NCBI RefSeq assembly: GCF_024346955.1
Contig: NZ_AP024883.1
Coordinates: 1,302,001 to 1,366,000, forward strand
Direction: 5' to 3'
Source: Vibrio mangrovi
GTDB taxonomy: Bacteria; Pseudomonadota; Gammaproteobacteria; Enterobacterales; Vibrionaceae
DNA: 64,000 nt
In this document: one piece after another, positions 8,001-17,003 of the stretch
Layout: the number at the start of each line of letters is the position of its first letter
Numbering within the stretch: the first letter of the stretch is position 1
Notes under the pieces: generated by a model
What the model saw: only the letters and a program-made list of their open reading frames with translations
What the model was told of the DNA's origin: nothing
The model's database searches: none
Translations under genes and position numbers: made by a program

Positions 8001-9377
8001 ATGTCTTCAACAAAGGATTTGATCTATCAACTGGAAGACCGGCCCACAACTGGTGCAGCATTGCTTGCTGCGTTTCAGCATGTGCTGGCAAGTTTCATCG
8101 GTATTATTACACCAACACTCGTGATTGGTGGCGTGCTGGGATTGGGAGAAGAAATTCCCTATCTGATTAGTATGGCCTTATTTGTCTCTGGTGTAGCGAC
8201 TCTGATTCAGGTGAAGGGGATCGGGCCGGTTGGTTCCGGGCTTCTGAGTATTCAGGGAACCAGTTTCTCGTTTGTCGGTGGTGTGATTGCTGCCGGACTG
8301 GCGGTTAAAGGTCAGGGCGGCGATACACGGGAAGTTCTGGCAACGGTGTTTGGTGTCTGCATGGTCGGCTCATTTATTGAGATGGCTCTGAGCCGCTTTT
8401 TAGGTAAATTACGCAAAATTATCACACCGACAGTCACCGGGATCGTCGTTTGTCTGATCGGTCTGAGCCTGATTAAAGTGGGTATTACCGATATTGCCGG
8501 TGGATTCGGGGCCGAAGATTTTGGGAGTCTCCGTAATCTCGGGATTGCTGCTCTGGTGATTTTAACCGTATTGATATTGCAGTTATCCCGTTATCCGATG
8601 TTGCGTTTGTCAGCCATTTTTATCGGTCTTGTGGTTGGTTGTCTGGTTGCTGCCATTCTGGGAAAAGTTTCTGTTCCGGGGCTGGACAAGGTCGAACTGG
8701 TCGCTATTCCGCAGTTTTTTAAATATGGACTGAGTTTTAGCTGGGAAGCGTTTCTGCCGTTGATGTTCATCTTTGTGATTACCGCGATTGAAACGGTCGG
8801 TGATTTAACGGCCAGTTCCCGGGTTTCAGGTCAGCCCTGTTCCGGGCCGGTCTATGAAAAACGGATTCAGGGTGGTGTTCTTGGTGATGGGTTGAATTCT
8901 TTACTGGCCGGGTGCCTGAATACGTTTCCGAATACAACGTTCAGTCAGAATAACGGGGTGATTCAACTGACGGGTGTCGCCAGTCGCTATGTCGGTTTCT
9001 TTGTCGCCGGGATATTTATTTTACTGGGATTGTTTCCCGCGGTAGGAGCGGTGTTGCAAAGCATTCCCAAGCCGGTACTCGGCGCGACGACAACATTGAT
9101 GTTCGGAACGATTGCAGTAGCAGGTATTCGGATCCTTGCCAGTGAAGAGTTTAATCGCAAGAAAGTTCTGACAGTCGCGATTTCTTTTGGCCTTGGTCTC
9201 GGTGTAGCGCTGGTACCGGACTTACTTCAGGGCATGCCACCATTGGTTCAGAAAATATTTTCATCATCGATCACGACCGGAGGATTAACTGCGATTTTGT
9301 GTACGTTACTGTTACCGGATGTGGATATCACGGAAGAAGAACCGAAAGCCGCTGTTGAAAAAGAAGTCTCGGTGTGA
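8001..9377 (+). CDS. xanP: Xanthine/uracil permease (NCS2 family, XanP-like)
   Basis: Inner-membrane purine-base:proton symporter of the NAT/NCS2 family, 458 residues with about 12-14 hydrophobic segments. Long stretches match E. coli XanP: LIYQLEDRP near the N-terminus, KGIGPVGSGLLSIQGTSF, the NAT helix segment ITAIETVGDLTASS, and the signature QNNGVIQLTGVASRYVGF. These cover the substrate-binding Glu and the conserved NAT motif. The start was set at ATG 8001, preceded by AAAGGA. A LysR gene follows on the same strand 116 bp later and may regulate it. Xanthine as substrate is inferred from closeness to XanP rather than UraA. Confidence 0.85.
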   Translation: MSSTKDLIYQLEDRPTTGAALLAAFQHVLASFIGIITPTLVIGGVLGLGEEIPYLISMALFVSGVATLIQVKGIGPVGSGLLSIQGTSFSFVGGVIAAGLAVKGQGGDTREVLATVFGVCMVGSFIEMALSRFLGKLRKIITPTVTGIVVCLIGLSLIKVGITDIAGGFGAEDFGSLRNLGIAALVILTVLILQLSRYPMLRLSAIFIGLVVGCLVAAILGKVSVPGLDKVELVAIPQFFKYGLSFSWEAFLPLMFIFVITAIETVGDLTASSRVSGQPCSGPVYEKRIQGGVLGDGLNSLLAGCLNTFPNTTFSQNNGVIQLTGVASRYVGFFVAGIFILLGLFPAVGAVLQSIPKPVLGATTTLMFGTIAVAGIRILASEEFNRKKVLTVAISFGLGLGVALVPDLLQGMPPLVQKIFSSSITTGGLTAILCTLLLPDVDITEEEPKAAVEKEVSV

Positions 9378-9493
9378 GGGTTTTCAGACAAACGGGAAAG
9401 AGCCGGATCATTGATGAACTTACCGGTTCGATCCCCGGATTGTACGTATAATAGGTGAAATTAGACCATTGAGAGGTTACCCGTTCCGGGACT

Positions 9494-10378
9494 ATGGAAT
9501 TAAAACAACTTCAACATTTGATTGCCGTCGTTGAATACGGCTCTATTTCTGGAGCAGCCCGCCATCTTAGCCTTGCTCAGCCTGCCATTAGTGCCAGTAT
9601 TAAGAAACTGGAGTCGGAGCTGAATATTCTTTTGCTCCACCGGCGTGAACGTGGTGTCAGTTTAACCCGGGCCGGAGAAAACTTTATCCGCCATGCCCAG
9701 CTGATTGTAAAACAGGCCGATGATGCAAGGCTGTCCATGCAGGCCTTGGAAGGACTGGAACAGGGGGAAGTTCTGATTGGTGTTCCCAGCATGCTGGGGT
9801 CATATTTTTTCCCGCCTCTGCTGATGGCATTCAGACACCGCCATCCCGCTCTGGAAATGCATATCATCGATGATGGGACGCGTAATATCCGGCAACTTCT
9901 GATGGATGGTGAGATTGAAATCGGAGTGGTTGCCGATAAGGACTTACTCCCTGAGCTGGAAAGCATTCGTCTGGTCCGGGAGGAAATGGTGGTTTGTATG
10001 GCGACGGATCATCCGCTGGCGGAGAAAAAAAAGATTGAATACAGTGATTTTCTGGCCCATGACTTAGTTCTGTTCCGAAAAGGTTATTACCATCATGCAC
10101 TGATCGAAAAGATCAGTCGTCAGGCGCAGATGAAACCTAATGTCGCTTTTACCAGTAATCTCCTGCCGTTAATTAAAGCAGTCATTCGTCAGGGATATGC
10201 GATTTCTCCGATGTGGAAAGTCGTGATTCAGGATGGCGATGATATTGTGACCCGGCCATTTACTCAGCCTTTTACGATTGATATGAGTCTGGCATGGCGG
10301 CGGGGTAGTCATCTGTCCCGCGCCAATCAGGCATTCAGAGATTTTGTACAGGATGAGCTTCACGTCAGACCGAGATAA
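9494..10378 (+). CDS. LysR-family transcriptional regulator
   Basis: A 294-residue LTTR. The winged HTH is at about 1-60 (MELKQLQHLIAVVEYGSIS, AARHLSLAQPAISASIKKLE), followed by a linker helix and a periplasmic-binding-protein-like effector domain (about 90-290; GEVLIGVPSMLGSYFFPPLL). It lies downstream of the xanP-like permease on the same strand, so regulation of purine-base uptake is possible. LTTRs usually control divergent neighbours, however, and here the convergent neighbour is the large DUF748 gene. The ribosome binding site is weak. Effector unknown. Confidence 0.85.
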   Translation: MELKQLQHLIAVVEYGSISGAARHLSLAQPAISASIKKLESELNILLLHRRERGVSLTRAGENFIRHAQLIVKQADDARLSMQALEGLEQGEVLIGVPSMLGSYFFPPLLMAFRHRHPALEMHIIDDGTRNIRQLLMDGEIEIGVVADKDLLPELESIRLVREEMVVCMATDHPLAEKKKIEYSDFLAHDLVLFRKGYYHHALIEKISRQAQMKPNVAFTSNLLPLIKAVIRQGYAISPMWKVVIQDGDDIVTRPFTQPFTIDMSLAWRRGSHLSRANQAFRDFVQDELHVRPR

Positions 10379-10416
10379 TACCGGCTACCTGAAATAGTTC
10401 GGGCAGCCTTTCCGGA

Positions 10417-13400
10417 CTAATCGGTACTCAATGTCAGCGTAACCTGACTGTTGTTATCGCTGAGTTCCGTTTTACTATCCAGCAGGAAGATACGTTCCGG
10501 TGCCAGACCGGTTTCATTCACCAGAAATGCTTTGACTGCCTGAGCTCGACGCTGGGCCAGATAGCCGAGTTCATCATGGCTGACAGTTTGTGCATTCAGC
10601 AGTTGATTGTACATCCCGATATGGAGTCGGGTGGTTACCACCTTCGGATCGGGAGTTCCTTCCGGATTCTCATCTTGCAGGCGTTGCTCTACCTTCAGGC
10701 GTTCTTCTGCCGGTCGAATCTGAAGCTGGTCCTGAAATAGTTTGTTCAGTGTATCAGCTAATGGTCCGCTGGCAGGGAAACGGCTGGCGCTGAGATCCGC
10801 CGGAAGCGTCTCCAGACCACTGAGTCTCTGGAGTTCTTGTTTCAGCTTCATCTCTTTCAGAACCTGACTGTCCTGAGCAAATGAGACTAAGCCTTCGGCA
10901 CTGACCCGCAGTTTCGGCCGGTCTGTCAGAGCTGAGGAGAGTTTCTTCAACCGGTCTTTTTCCGTATCGCTCAATACAGCGCTACCGGCATCAAACCGGA
11001 CGATGTTAAGTTCATCATCGCTGCCGACTAATCCTGCCAGTAAGGCAAACGGTGCTGTGACCGCTTTAGCGATCATATTGGTGAGCGCCGTCATGATAAT
11101 ACTGCCAAAACTGAAGCTGGGATTGTCAAGATCACCGGAGATATCCAGACCAAGGTCAATAACGCCATTGCGATCCTGTAACAGGGCAATTGCCAGTTTC
11201 AGTGGCAGATTGAGTGCCTGGTCAGAATGACTGGCTTTCCCCAGTTGTAACTGGTCAATCACAATATGGTTTTTACCGATGAGCTGATTGTTCTCTAACT
11301 GATATTGCAGTCCTAATGAAAGTTGTCCTTTATCGATGTAATAACCGGCATAAGTCCCTGAATATGGATTCACGGAAGTCAGCTCAACACTGTGGAAACC
11401 GACGTCTAAATCCAGATAAGGCGGACTGGACAGCGGGTTGACTTCACCTTTGACGGTGACCGGCGCATATTGATCAATCTTTCCGGTTAAATTCACCAAT
11501 GCTTTGGTTCCGGGAGTTGATGATAAATGGCTGATTTCACCTTCCAGAGACTCGATTCCGGAAGCAAAATTCGGTGTCAGTGACTGATCAGCAAAAAAAG
11601 CGGAACCGTGTCTGACTCTGATTGCGCCGATCTCAAGCTGAAAGGATGGTTGTTGTTCTGTTGTCTGCGAAGGTTCCGTCACTTTGGGTTTGACCGGAGA
11701 CGCGGCTTTTTCAGATTTTTCGGCTGCCTTGGTTGAAACGACAATATCATCGATATTGGTTTTTCTGTCTTTGGCAATCAGGATTTTTGCATAGGGCTTA
11801 TCCAGCACCATTTCATGGATGGTCAACTGTTGTGCTGCCTGATCAAACTTGATCGCATCAATCGCCATCGATTCCCATTTCAACAGAGGCTGGCGGTTCC
11901 GTGTATCTTTGATCATCAGTTGATTCAGTGCTGCTTTCCCCTGATAAAGCGCTGTGTGATTTGATGGTTCCACACTGAAATGGCCCTGTGTCGATAGCAA
12001 ACCATGGCTGAGCTGTAAATTCAGATAGGGTTGCAGATAAGGCTGAAACTGACTGATATCTAACTGTTGCAGATGAATATCACCACTTGCCTGAAGCGCT
12101 TTAGCATCAATGGTTCCCTGCGTTGTGAAATGGCCTCTGGGTTTTTCCGGATGCTGGTGGCTGTCAGAAGTGATATCCAGTGCCAGCTGGTAATCGATGG
12201 GCTGGCTGAGATCACTGAGAATTTCGCCGGTCGAGAGTGACATGTGATGAAGCCGCCAGTGTACGCCATCAGTCTGTTGCTGCTCAGTCAGATTCAGATC
12301 GGTTCCGGTCATCTGTAGCTGATGCAGACGGACCAGCCAGGGCTCTGATACCTGCTGTTGTTCAGGCGTGTCTGATGCCGGCTCTGGGCTGGCAGACTCA
12401 GGTTTATCCGGGACTGGAGTAAAGAGACGCTGTAAATCGAGTCCCTGACGGTTCAGAAGCGCGTCGGTCCATAAACCGGAGAGTTGCAGTTGGGCAATAT
12501 CAATCTGTTGTTTACTGCTGTTTAACCCAATGTTGTCCAGAGCAAGCCGTGACAGTTTCACTTTCGGGGACTGAGCGTCCTGAAAAACCAGTTGCTGCAA
12601 AGTAAACTGACCTTGTTGCGTGCTATAAACGAAACGATTCTGTTCTTTGCTGAGATGATAGTCTGAATGAAAGTCGATAACGCCTCCGGTGAGGCGGGCC
12701 GGGATCATTTTCGCAGCAAAAGGCCAGAAAGGTGCCAGCGTCATGGACTGAAGCGAGAGATTGCCACTGACTTCCAGAGGCTGAAGCTGAAACTGACCGC
12801 TGAGCTGCAATTGTCCCTGATCGGCCCCGGTGATCTGCACCGTATATTTGTTGTGCTGCGGTTTCAATTCTGATTCAGATGATTTGCCGGGTGCGGGTTG
12901 AGGAAGACTCAGCGTGAGTGCCTGTGTATCCAGCTGTTGCAGACTGAAATCGAGTCCGTGATAGGCGAGTCGGGCACCGGTGATCTGGTCATGGAACTGA
13001 AAACTTCCCTGTGACAGGTGAATATCTCTGCTGCGGAAACCGGGAATTGTGGTTGCCGTTTCTGTTTTCTGTTCCGGATTTGTTTCAGTCTGCCGGGAAG
13101 CGAGGCGATCGACAATGTCGCTGAAACTGAAGCGGGACTGATCCGAAGACGATACCAGCCGTTCAAGAGTGAGTTGCGGCTGTTCGATATATAAGTGATC
13201 GATTGTCGGTGTCAGATGAAAGACACTGCGCCAGAAACTGAGCTCTAACTCCAGATGGCCGATACCGGCAAAATTTTCCTGTCGATCCTGTGTCAGAATC
13301 CGGAAATCTTCGATTCGGGTACGCAATAAAAACGGATTAATACTGATATGAGCGATCTGTACTTCTCTTCCCAGTAGCTCACTAAGCTTTTTCGGTGCCT

Positions 13401-13539
13401 GAGACTGAAGAACCAGCGGTGTGATTACGCCCAGTATCAATGCGTAACAAGCATAGCTGAGCAACAGATATGTGAATATTCTGAAATAGCGGGGAAGTCG
13501 CCGGAAACGATTCCATAGTTTGGCCGGGAAATGAGTCAT
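10417..13539 (-). CDS. DUF748 (AsmA-like) envelope protein
   Basis: A very large protein of about 1040 residues with one N-terminal membrane anchor (about 20-45 region, YFRIFTYLLLSYACYALILGVI) followed by long repetitive beta-rich sequence in the periplasm, as in DUF748/AsmA-like proteins thought to bridge the envelope. The C-terminal part (VNLTGKIDQYAPVTVKGEVNPLS, LDLDVGFHSVELTSVNPYSGTYAGYYIDKGQLSL) is the conserved DUF748 core. A tail of about 200 residues after it (RFDAGSAVLSDTEKDRLKKLSSAL) resembles an OmpA-type arrangement. Start: the frame is open from a GTG at 13554, but the ATG at 13539 looks more natural; neither has a good ribosome binding site. The role is probably in envelope lipid or assembly homeostasis; function not known. 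Confidence 0.8.
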   Translation of the reverse strand: MTHFPAKLWNRFRRLPRYFRIFTYLLLSYACYALILGVITPLVLQSQAPKKLSELLGREVQIAHISINPFLLRTRIEDFRILTQDRQENFAGIGHLELELSFWRSVFHLTPTIDHLYIEQPQLTLERLVSSSDQSRFSFSDIVDRLASRQTETNPEQKTETATTIPGFRSRDIHLSQGSFQFHDQITGARLAYHGLDFSLQQLDTQALTLSLPQPAPGKSSESELKPQHNKYTVQITGADQGQLQLSGQFQLQPLEVSGNLSLQSMTLAPFWPFAAKMIPARLTGGVIDFHSDYHLSKEQNRFVYSTQQGQFTLQQLVFQDAQSPKVKLSRLALDNIGLNSSKQQIDIAQLQLSGLWTDALLNRQGLDLQRLFTPVPDKPESASPEPASDTPEQQQVSEPWLVRLHQLQMTGTDLNLTEQQQTDGVHWRLHHMSLSTGEILSDLSQPIDYQLALDITSDSHQHPEKPRGHFTTQGTIDAKALQASGDIHLQQLDISQFQPYLQPYLNLQLSHGLLSTQGHFSVEPSNHTALYQGKAALNQLMIKDTRNRQPLLKWESMAIDAIKFDQAAQQLTIHEMVLDKPYAKILIAKDRKTNIDDIVVSTKAAEKSEKAASPVKPKVTEPSQTTEQQPSFQLEIGAIRVRHGSAFFADQSLTPNFASGIESLEGEISHLSSTPGTKALVNLTGKIDQYAPVTVKGEVNPLSSPPYLDLDVGFHSVELTSVNPYSGTYAGYYIDKGQLSLGLQYQLENNQLIGKNHIVIDQLQLGKASHSDQALNLPLKLAIALLQDRNGVIDLGLDISGDLDNPSFSFGSIIMTALTNMIAKAVTAPFALLAGLVGSDDELNIVRFDAGSAVLSDTEKDRLKKLSSALTDRPKLRVSAEGLVSFAQDSQVLKEMKLKQELQRLSGLETLPADLSASRFPASGPLADTLNKLFQDQLQIRPAEERLKVEQRLQDENPEGTPDPKVVTTRLHIGMYNQLLNAQTVSHDELGYLAQRRAQAVKAFLVNETGLAPERIFLLDSKTELSDNNSQVTLTLSTD

Positions 13540-13779
13540 ATGACAGACTGCCACTTATTTTTATCGACATGTGTTTATTTTAGCTAAAATTTTTGAAACG
13601 GTAAGTACTTTAAAAAATGCTAACTCTCTTAAACGATTTGTACTCTGAAATGATAGATGTGATGTGAAAGTGCCGCATTTGGGTTGGTGGAAGATGTGAA
13701 ACTGTAACGAAAAACCGGGTTTTGCTCTTTGTTGCGGGTCATTTACTTCGAGTAGCTAAGCGACTGTTCCGCGCCGTGA

Positions 13780-13834
13780 TCAAAACCCGTTCAGACTGAA
13801 CAACATTCAGACACGAAAGGTCAACACGTTCTAG
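13780..13834 (-). repeat. Dispersed 55-bp repeat, copy A (overlaps a stop codon)
   Basis: Read on the minus strand from CTAG (13834), this segment matches 59910-59964 (plus strand) at 47 of 55 positions, including the block GTTGACCTTTCGTG and TCTGAACGGGT. In both places the element begins at CTAG, and its TAG is the stop codon of the adjacent gene. It could be a MITE or the end of an IS5-type element, which favours YTAR targets; that identity is inferred. Confidence 0.75.
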
Positions 13835-14292
13835 TGTGCTCCGGCCTGATAATTCCCGGCTTCAATACCAAATGATTTCATCAGGCGGTTCCAGGTATTG
13901 ATCTGTGTAATGGCGAGTGTGAGCCAGGTGATATCCTCAACCGGGAAGAAGGTTTGCAGTTGGGTAAAATAGGCCTGTCTTTGCTGCTCGGTACAGTTGA
14001 GTTGGGTGACGGCTTCCGTCCATGCCAGCACAGCCTGTTCTTCAGCCGTATAATAAGAAGTATCCCGCCAGACCGCGATCGAATACAAACGCTGTGTCGT
14101 TTCTCCGGCAGCAATTCCTTCTTTAAAGTGCATGTCCATACAGTAGGCGCAACGATTGAGTACCGAAGCGTAGTAACGAATCAGTCCCAGCAGCGGCTCC
14201 GGTATTTTTTGCCGGGTGCGGATCTGTTTTTCTGTCTGCATCATACAGTCGAGCAGTGCGCGGGGAATATGGTCAAAAGTCAGGTGTGTCAT
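13831..14292 (-). CDS. Carboxymuconolactone decarboxylase/AhpD-like protein
   Basis: A 153-residue helical protein of the CMD/AhpD superfamily. The conserved CxxC-plus-His signature is seen as NRCAYCMDMH at about residue 50, the redox-active pair used by alkylhydroperoxidases. The start was chosen at ATG 14292, preceded by AGAGGA; the frame extends further upstream without a better signal. The gene is divergent from a LysR gene whose start is about 107 bp away, a layout in which the LysR commonly controls the neighbour. The stop codon lies inside dispersed repeat copy A, so the original C-terminus may have been replaced. Confidence 0.8.
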   Translation of the reverse strand: MTHLTFDHIPRALLDCMMQTEKQIRTRQKIPEPLLGLIRYYASVLNRCAYCMDMHFKEGIAAGETTQRLYSIAVWRDTSYYTAEEQAVLAWTEAVTQLNCTEQQRQAYFTQLQTFFPVEDITWLTLAITQINTWNRLMKSFGIEAGNYQAGAH

Positions 14293-14399
14293 GATTTGGT
14301 TCCTCTTTGTGTAAGACAACGAGGTGATTGTATGTTTTGCGTAAAAATATAGAATAGATGTATTCTGTTAAATAGTTTTGCTTATTATGCAAAGGTTCT

Positions 14400-15299
14400 A
14401 TGCTGTCTTCCATCCGGATTTTCTTAAAAGTTGTTGAAGTCGGTAGCTTTTCCAAAGCTGCGGCAGTGTTAAATATGGCGCCTTCATCTATTGCCCGGAG
14501 TATCGATAATCTGGAGAAGCAGTTAGGTGTGACGCTGTTTGAGCGGAGTACCCGGGCATTACGTCTGACGGAGCGGGGCGGAGAGTACTGTTCCGGCGCT
14601 CAGAAATTAATTGATGACTACGATCAGCTCTGTAGCGGTCTTAGTGATACGTCTGTGGCAAAAGGAAAATTACGGGTTTCGGTATTTGAAAGTTTTGGCC
14701 GGGTTGTGGTTTGCCCTGTACTGGGGGAGTTTTTGCAGCGTTATCCGGAAATTGAGCTGGAGGTTGAACTGGAAAATCAGGTGGTTGATTTATACCAGTC
14801 GGACGTCGATATTGCGATTCGTGTCGGTCAGCCGGTTGATTCCCGGTTAAAAGCCAGAGTTCTGACCCCGATGAAAACGGTCGTGTGTGCAGCTCCGGAG
14901 TATCTGACCCGGCATGGCGTGCCGGATGAACCCGCAGAACTGGCACAGCATAACTGTTTGGTGATGAACCGGGGCAGACAACAAACGTTCTGGCACTTTT
15001 CCCGGAGGCGGCAGCAAAAGAAAGTTCTGGTTAATGGTAATTTGCAGTCAAGAGGCGGAACACCTTTACTTGCTGCTGCACTGACCGGTGGCGGAATCGT
15101 TCAGTTATCAAACTGGATGGTTGCCGGGCACATCAGGCGTGGTGAGCTGATACCGGTGCTGACTGACTGGACTCCGAGCCTGAGGGAACAGACCGATGGC
15201 AGTGTTTATGTGCTTTACAAACAGACGCATTATCCGAATCCTCTGGTGCGGTTGTTCATTGACTATCTGATCGAAAAAATTCATGTTGCCGATGACTAA
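14400..15299 (+). CDS. LysR-family transcriptional regulator
   Basis: A 299-residue LTTR with the HTH at about 1-60 (SFSKAAAVLNMAPSSIARSIDNLEKQLG) and an effector-binding domain of the CrgA/DmlR-like subgroup (GKLRVSVFESFGRVVVCPVLGEF, IAIRVGQP). It is transcribed divergently from the AhpD-like gene with a short shared intergenic region, so it probably regulates that gene and itself. The effector is unknown, although redox or aromatic signals are common for this subgroup. Confidence 0.85.
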   Translation: MLSSIRIFLKVVEVGSFSKAAAVLNMAPSSIARSIDNLEKQLGVTLFERSTRALRLTERGGEYCSGAQKLIDDYDQLCSGLSDTSVAKGKLRVSVFESFGRVVVCPVLGEFLQRYPEIELEVELENQVVDLYQSDVDIAIRVGQPVDSRLKARVLTPMKTVVCAAPEYLTRHGVPDEPAELAQHNCLVMNRGRQQTFWHFSRRRQQKKVLVNGNLQSRGGTPLLAAALTGGGIVQLSNWMVAGHIRRGELIPVLTDWTPSLREQTDGSVYVLYKQTHYPNPLVRLFIDYLIEKIHVADD

Positions 15300-15486
15300 G
15301 GTGATTTCAGCATCACCGCTAGATAGATGTTGATGAAAATATATTAGGCACTGATTAAAAAACATATTGCAGTCAGTGCCTTGTTTCGTGCGCTCATCTA
15401 CATGTATGACTTGTTTTTATATGCAAATTAATGACCATGTTGTGAGTGTCACAAAAATGTAATATTGAGCATATGAGAATGCGATG

Positions 15487-15500
15487 TGTTCGAACGAACA
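15487..15500. promoter_or_regulatory. GlpR operator upstream of glpT
   Basis: TGTTCG-AA-CGAACA is a perfect inverted repeat identical in its arms to the GlpR operator half-sites of E. coli (ATGTTCG/CGAACAT). It lies 83 bp before the glpT start. glpR itself is present at 27995-28798. A similar half-site pair occurs upstream of glpD. Confidence 0.75.
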
Positions 15501-15582
15501 TTTATGTTTTATTTCCCCATTCTGGTGAGAGAAGTTTTGTTTTATCAGGATATGGATCATGACAACCATCGCTGAGGTCATT

Positions 15583-16941
15583 ATGTTTGGAATTTTCAAA
15601 CCGCAGGCTCATATTGAGCCTCTTCCCCGGGAACGGATTGATGGGGTTTATTCACGACTACGCTGGCAACTTTTCATCGGTATTTTTGTCGGTTATGCCG
15701 GGTATTATCTGGTTAGGAAAAACTTTAGTCTGGCAATGCCATTTTTGATTGAACAGGGTTTTAGCCGGGGAGACTTAGGCGTAGCTCTGGCTGCGGTTTC
15801 TATTGCTTATGGTCTGTCTAAATTTCTGATGGGAAGTGTTTCAGACCGCTCGAATCCCCGCTATTTCCTCAGTGCCGGATTGCTGCTCTCGGCCCTCGTT
15901 ATGCTGTGTTTTGGGTTCATGCCGTGGGCAACCGGTAGTATTACGGCGATGTTTATTCTGCTCTTTTTAAACGGTTGGTTTCAGGGAATGGGATGGCCGG
16001 CCTGTGGACGGACAATGGTTCACTGGTGGTCCCGCAAAGAGCGGGGAGAATTAGTCTCGGTCTGGAATGTGGCTCATAATGTCGGCGGCGGTCTTATCGG
16101 ACCGATCTTTTTGCTGGGGTTGTGGATGTTTCAGGACGACTGGCATACGGCATTTTATGTGCCGGCATTTTTCGCCATACTGGTTGCTGTACTGGTCTGG
16201 ATCACATTAAGAGATACTCCGCAATCGTGTGGTTTACCGCCGATAGAAGTTTATAAAGACGATTACCCCGAAGATTATGACCAGTCGCATGAAACGGAAA
16301 TGAGTGCTAAGGATATTTTCTTCAAATATGTATTTACCAATAAGTTGTTATGGTCGATAGCGATTGCCAACGCTTTTGTCTATCTGATTCGTTACGGGGT
16401 GCTTGACTGGGCTCCGGTGTATCTGAAAGAAGCAAAAGATTTTACCGTTGATAAATCATCATGGGCGTACTTCCTGTATGAATGGGCGGGCATTCCCGGA
16501 ACATTATTGTGTGGATGGGTTTCTGATAAAGTCTTCCGGGGACGCCGGGCTCCGGCAGGGATTCTTTTCATGGTGCTGGTCCTGCTGGCGGTACTTGTTT
16601 ACTGGTTCAATCCGGCGGGTCATCCGGGGGTTGATATGCTGGCACTGATAGCGATTGGTTTTCTGATTTATGGGCCAGTGATGTTAATCGGTCTTTATGC
16701 TCTGGAACTGGCTCCGAAGAAAGCCGCCGGAACGGCAGCCGGATTAACCGGACTTTTCGGTTATCTGGGTGGTGCAGTCGCTGCGAATGCTATTTTGGGA
16801 TATACCGTTGACCACTTTGGCTGGAATGGCGGATTTATCATTCTGGTCGGTTCATGTATTACTGCAATTATCTGTCTGACCTATGCGTTGATTGGCGAGC
16901 GATCATACCACCGGGAAAAGCAGGCTCGCGCTGTGGCTTAA
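15583..16941 (+). CDS. glpT: Glycerol-3-phosphate:phosphate antiporter
   Basis: Inner-membrane MFS antiporter importing glycerol-3-phosphate in exchange for phosphate. It has 452 residues, the same length as E. coli GlpT, and extensive identity is visible: FKP near the N-terminus, YYLVRKNFSLAMP, EQGFSRGDLG, GWFQGMGWPACGRTMVHWWS, DTPQSCGLPPIE and LELAPKKAAGTAAG. The substrate-binding arginines are in the expected segments (YYLVRKNF; LIRYGVLDW). The start was set at 15583, preceded by TGAGGT, rather than the upstream in-frame ATG at 15559. A GlpR operator is upstream and a terminator follows. glpR and glpD lie about 11 kb away beyond the accessory island. Confidence 0.95.
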   Translation: MFGIFKPQAHIEPLPRERIDGVYSRLRWQLFIGIFVGYAGYYLVRKNFSLAMPFLIEQGFSRGDLGVALAAVSIAYGLSKFLMGSVSDRSNPRYFLSAGLLLSALVMLCFGFMPWATGSITAMFILLFLNGWFQGMGWPACGRTMVHWWSRKERGELVSVWNVAHNVGGGLIGPIFLLGLWMFQDDWHTAFYVPAFFAILVAVLVWITLRDTPQSCGLPPIEVYKDDYPEDYDQSHETEMSAKDIFFKYVFTNKLLWSIAIANAFVYLIRYGVLDWAPVYLKEAKDFTVDKSSWAYFLYEWAGIPGTLLCGWVSDKVFRGRRAPAGILFMVLVLLAVLVYWFNPAGHPGVDMLALIAIGFLIYGPVMLIGLYALELAPKKAAGTAAGLTGLFGYLGGAVAANAILGYTVDHFGWNGGFIILVGSCITAIICLTYALIGERSYHREKQARAVA

Positions 16942-16967
16942 TCTGGTTCTGGGATTGATGCCGACCA

Positions 16968-16986
16968 TGCCCCTGTAATAGGGGCA
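16968..16986 (+). terminator. Terminator after glpT
   Basis: TGCCCC-TGTAATA-GGGGCA is followed by ATAGTTTTCC, 26 bp past the glpT stop and just before the convergent receptor gene. Confidence 0.6.
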
Positions 16987-17003
16987 ATAGTTTTCCTGAG
17001 ATC

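Noticed and set aside
15440..15454. CRP-like palindrome TTGTGA-GTG-TCACAA upstream of glpT
   Set aside because: The half-sites are right, but the spacer is 3 bp instead of the 6 bp needed for a CRP site.
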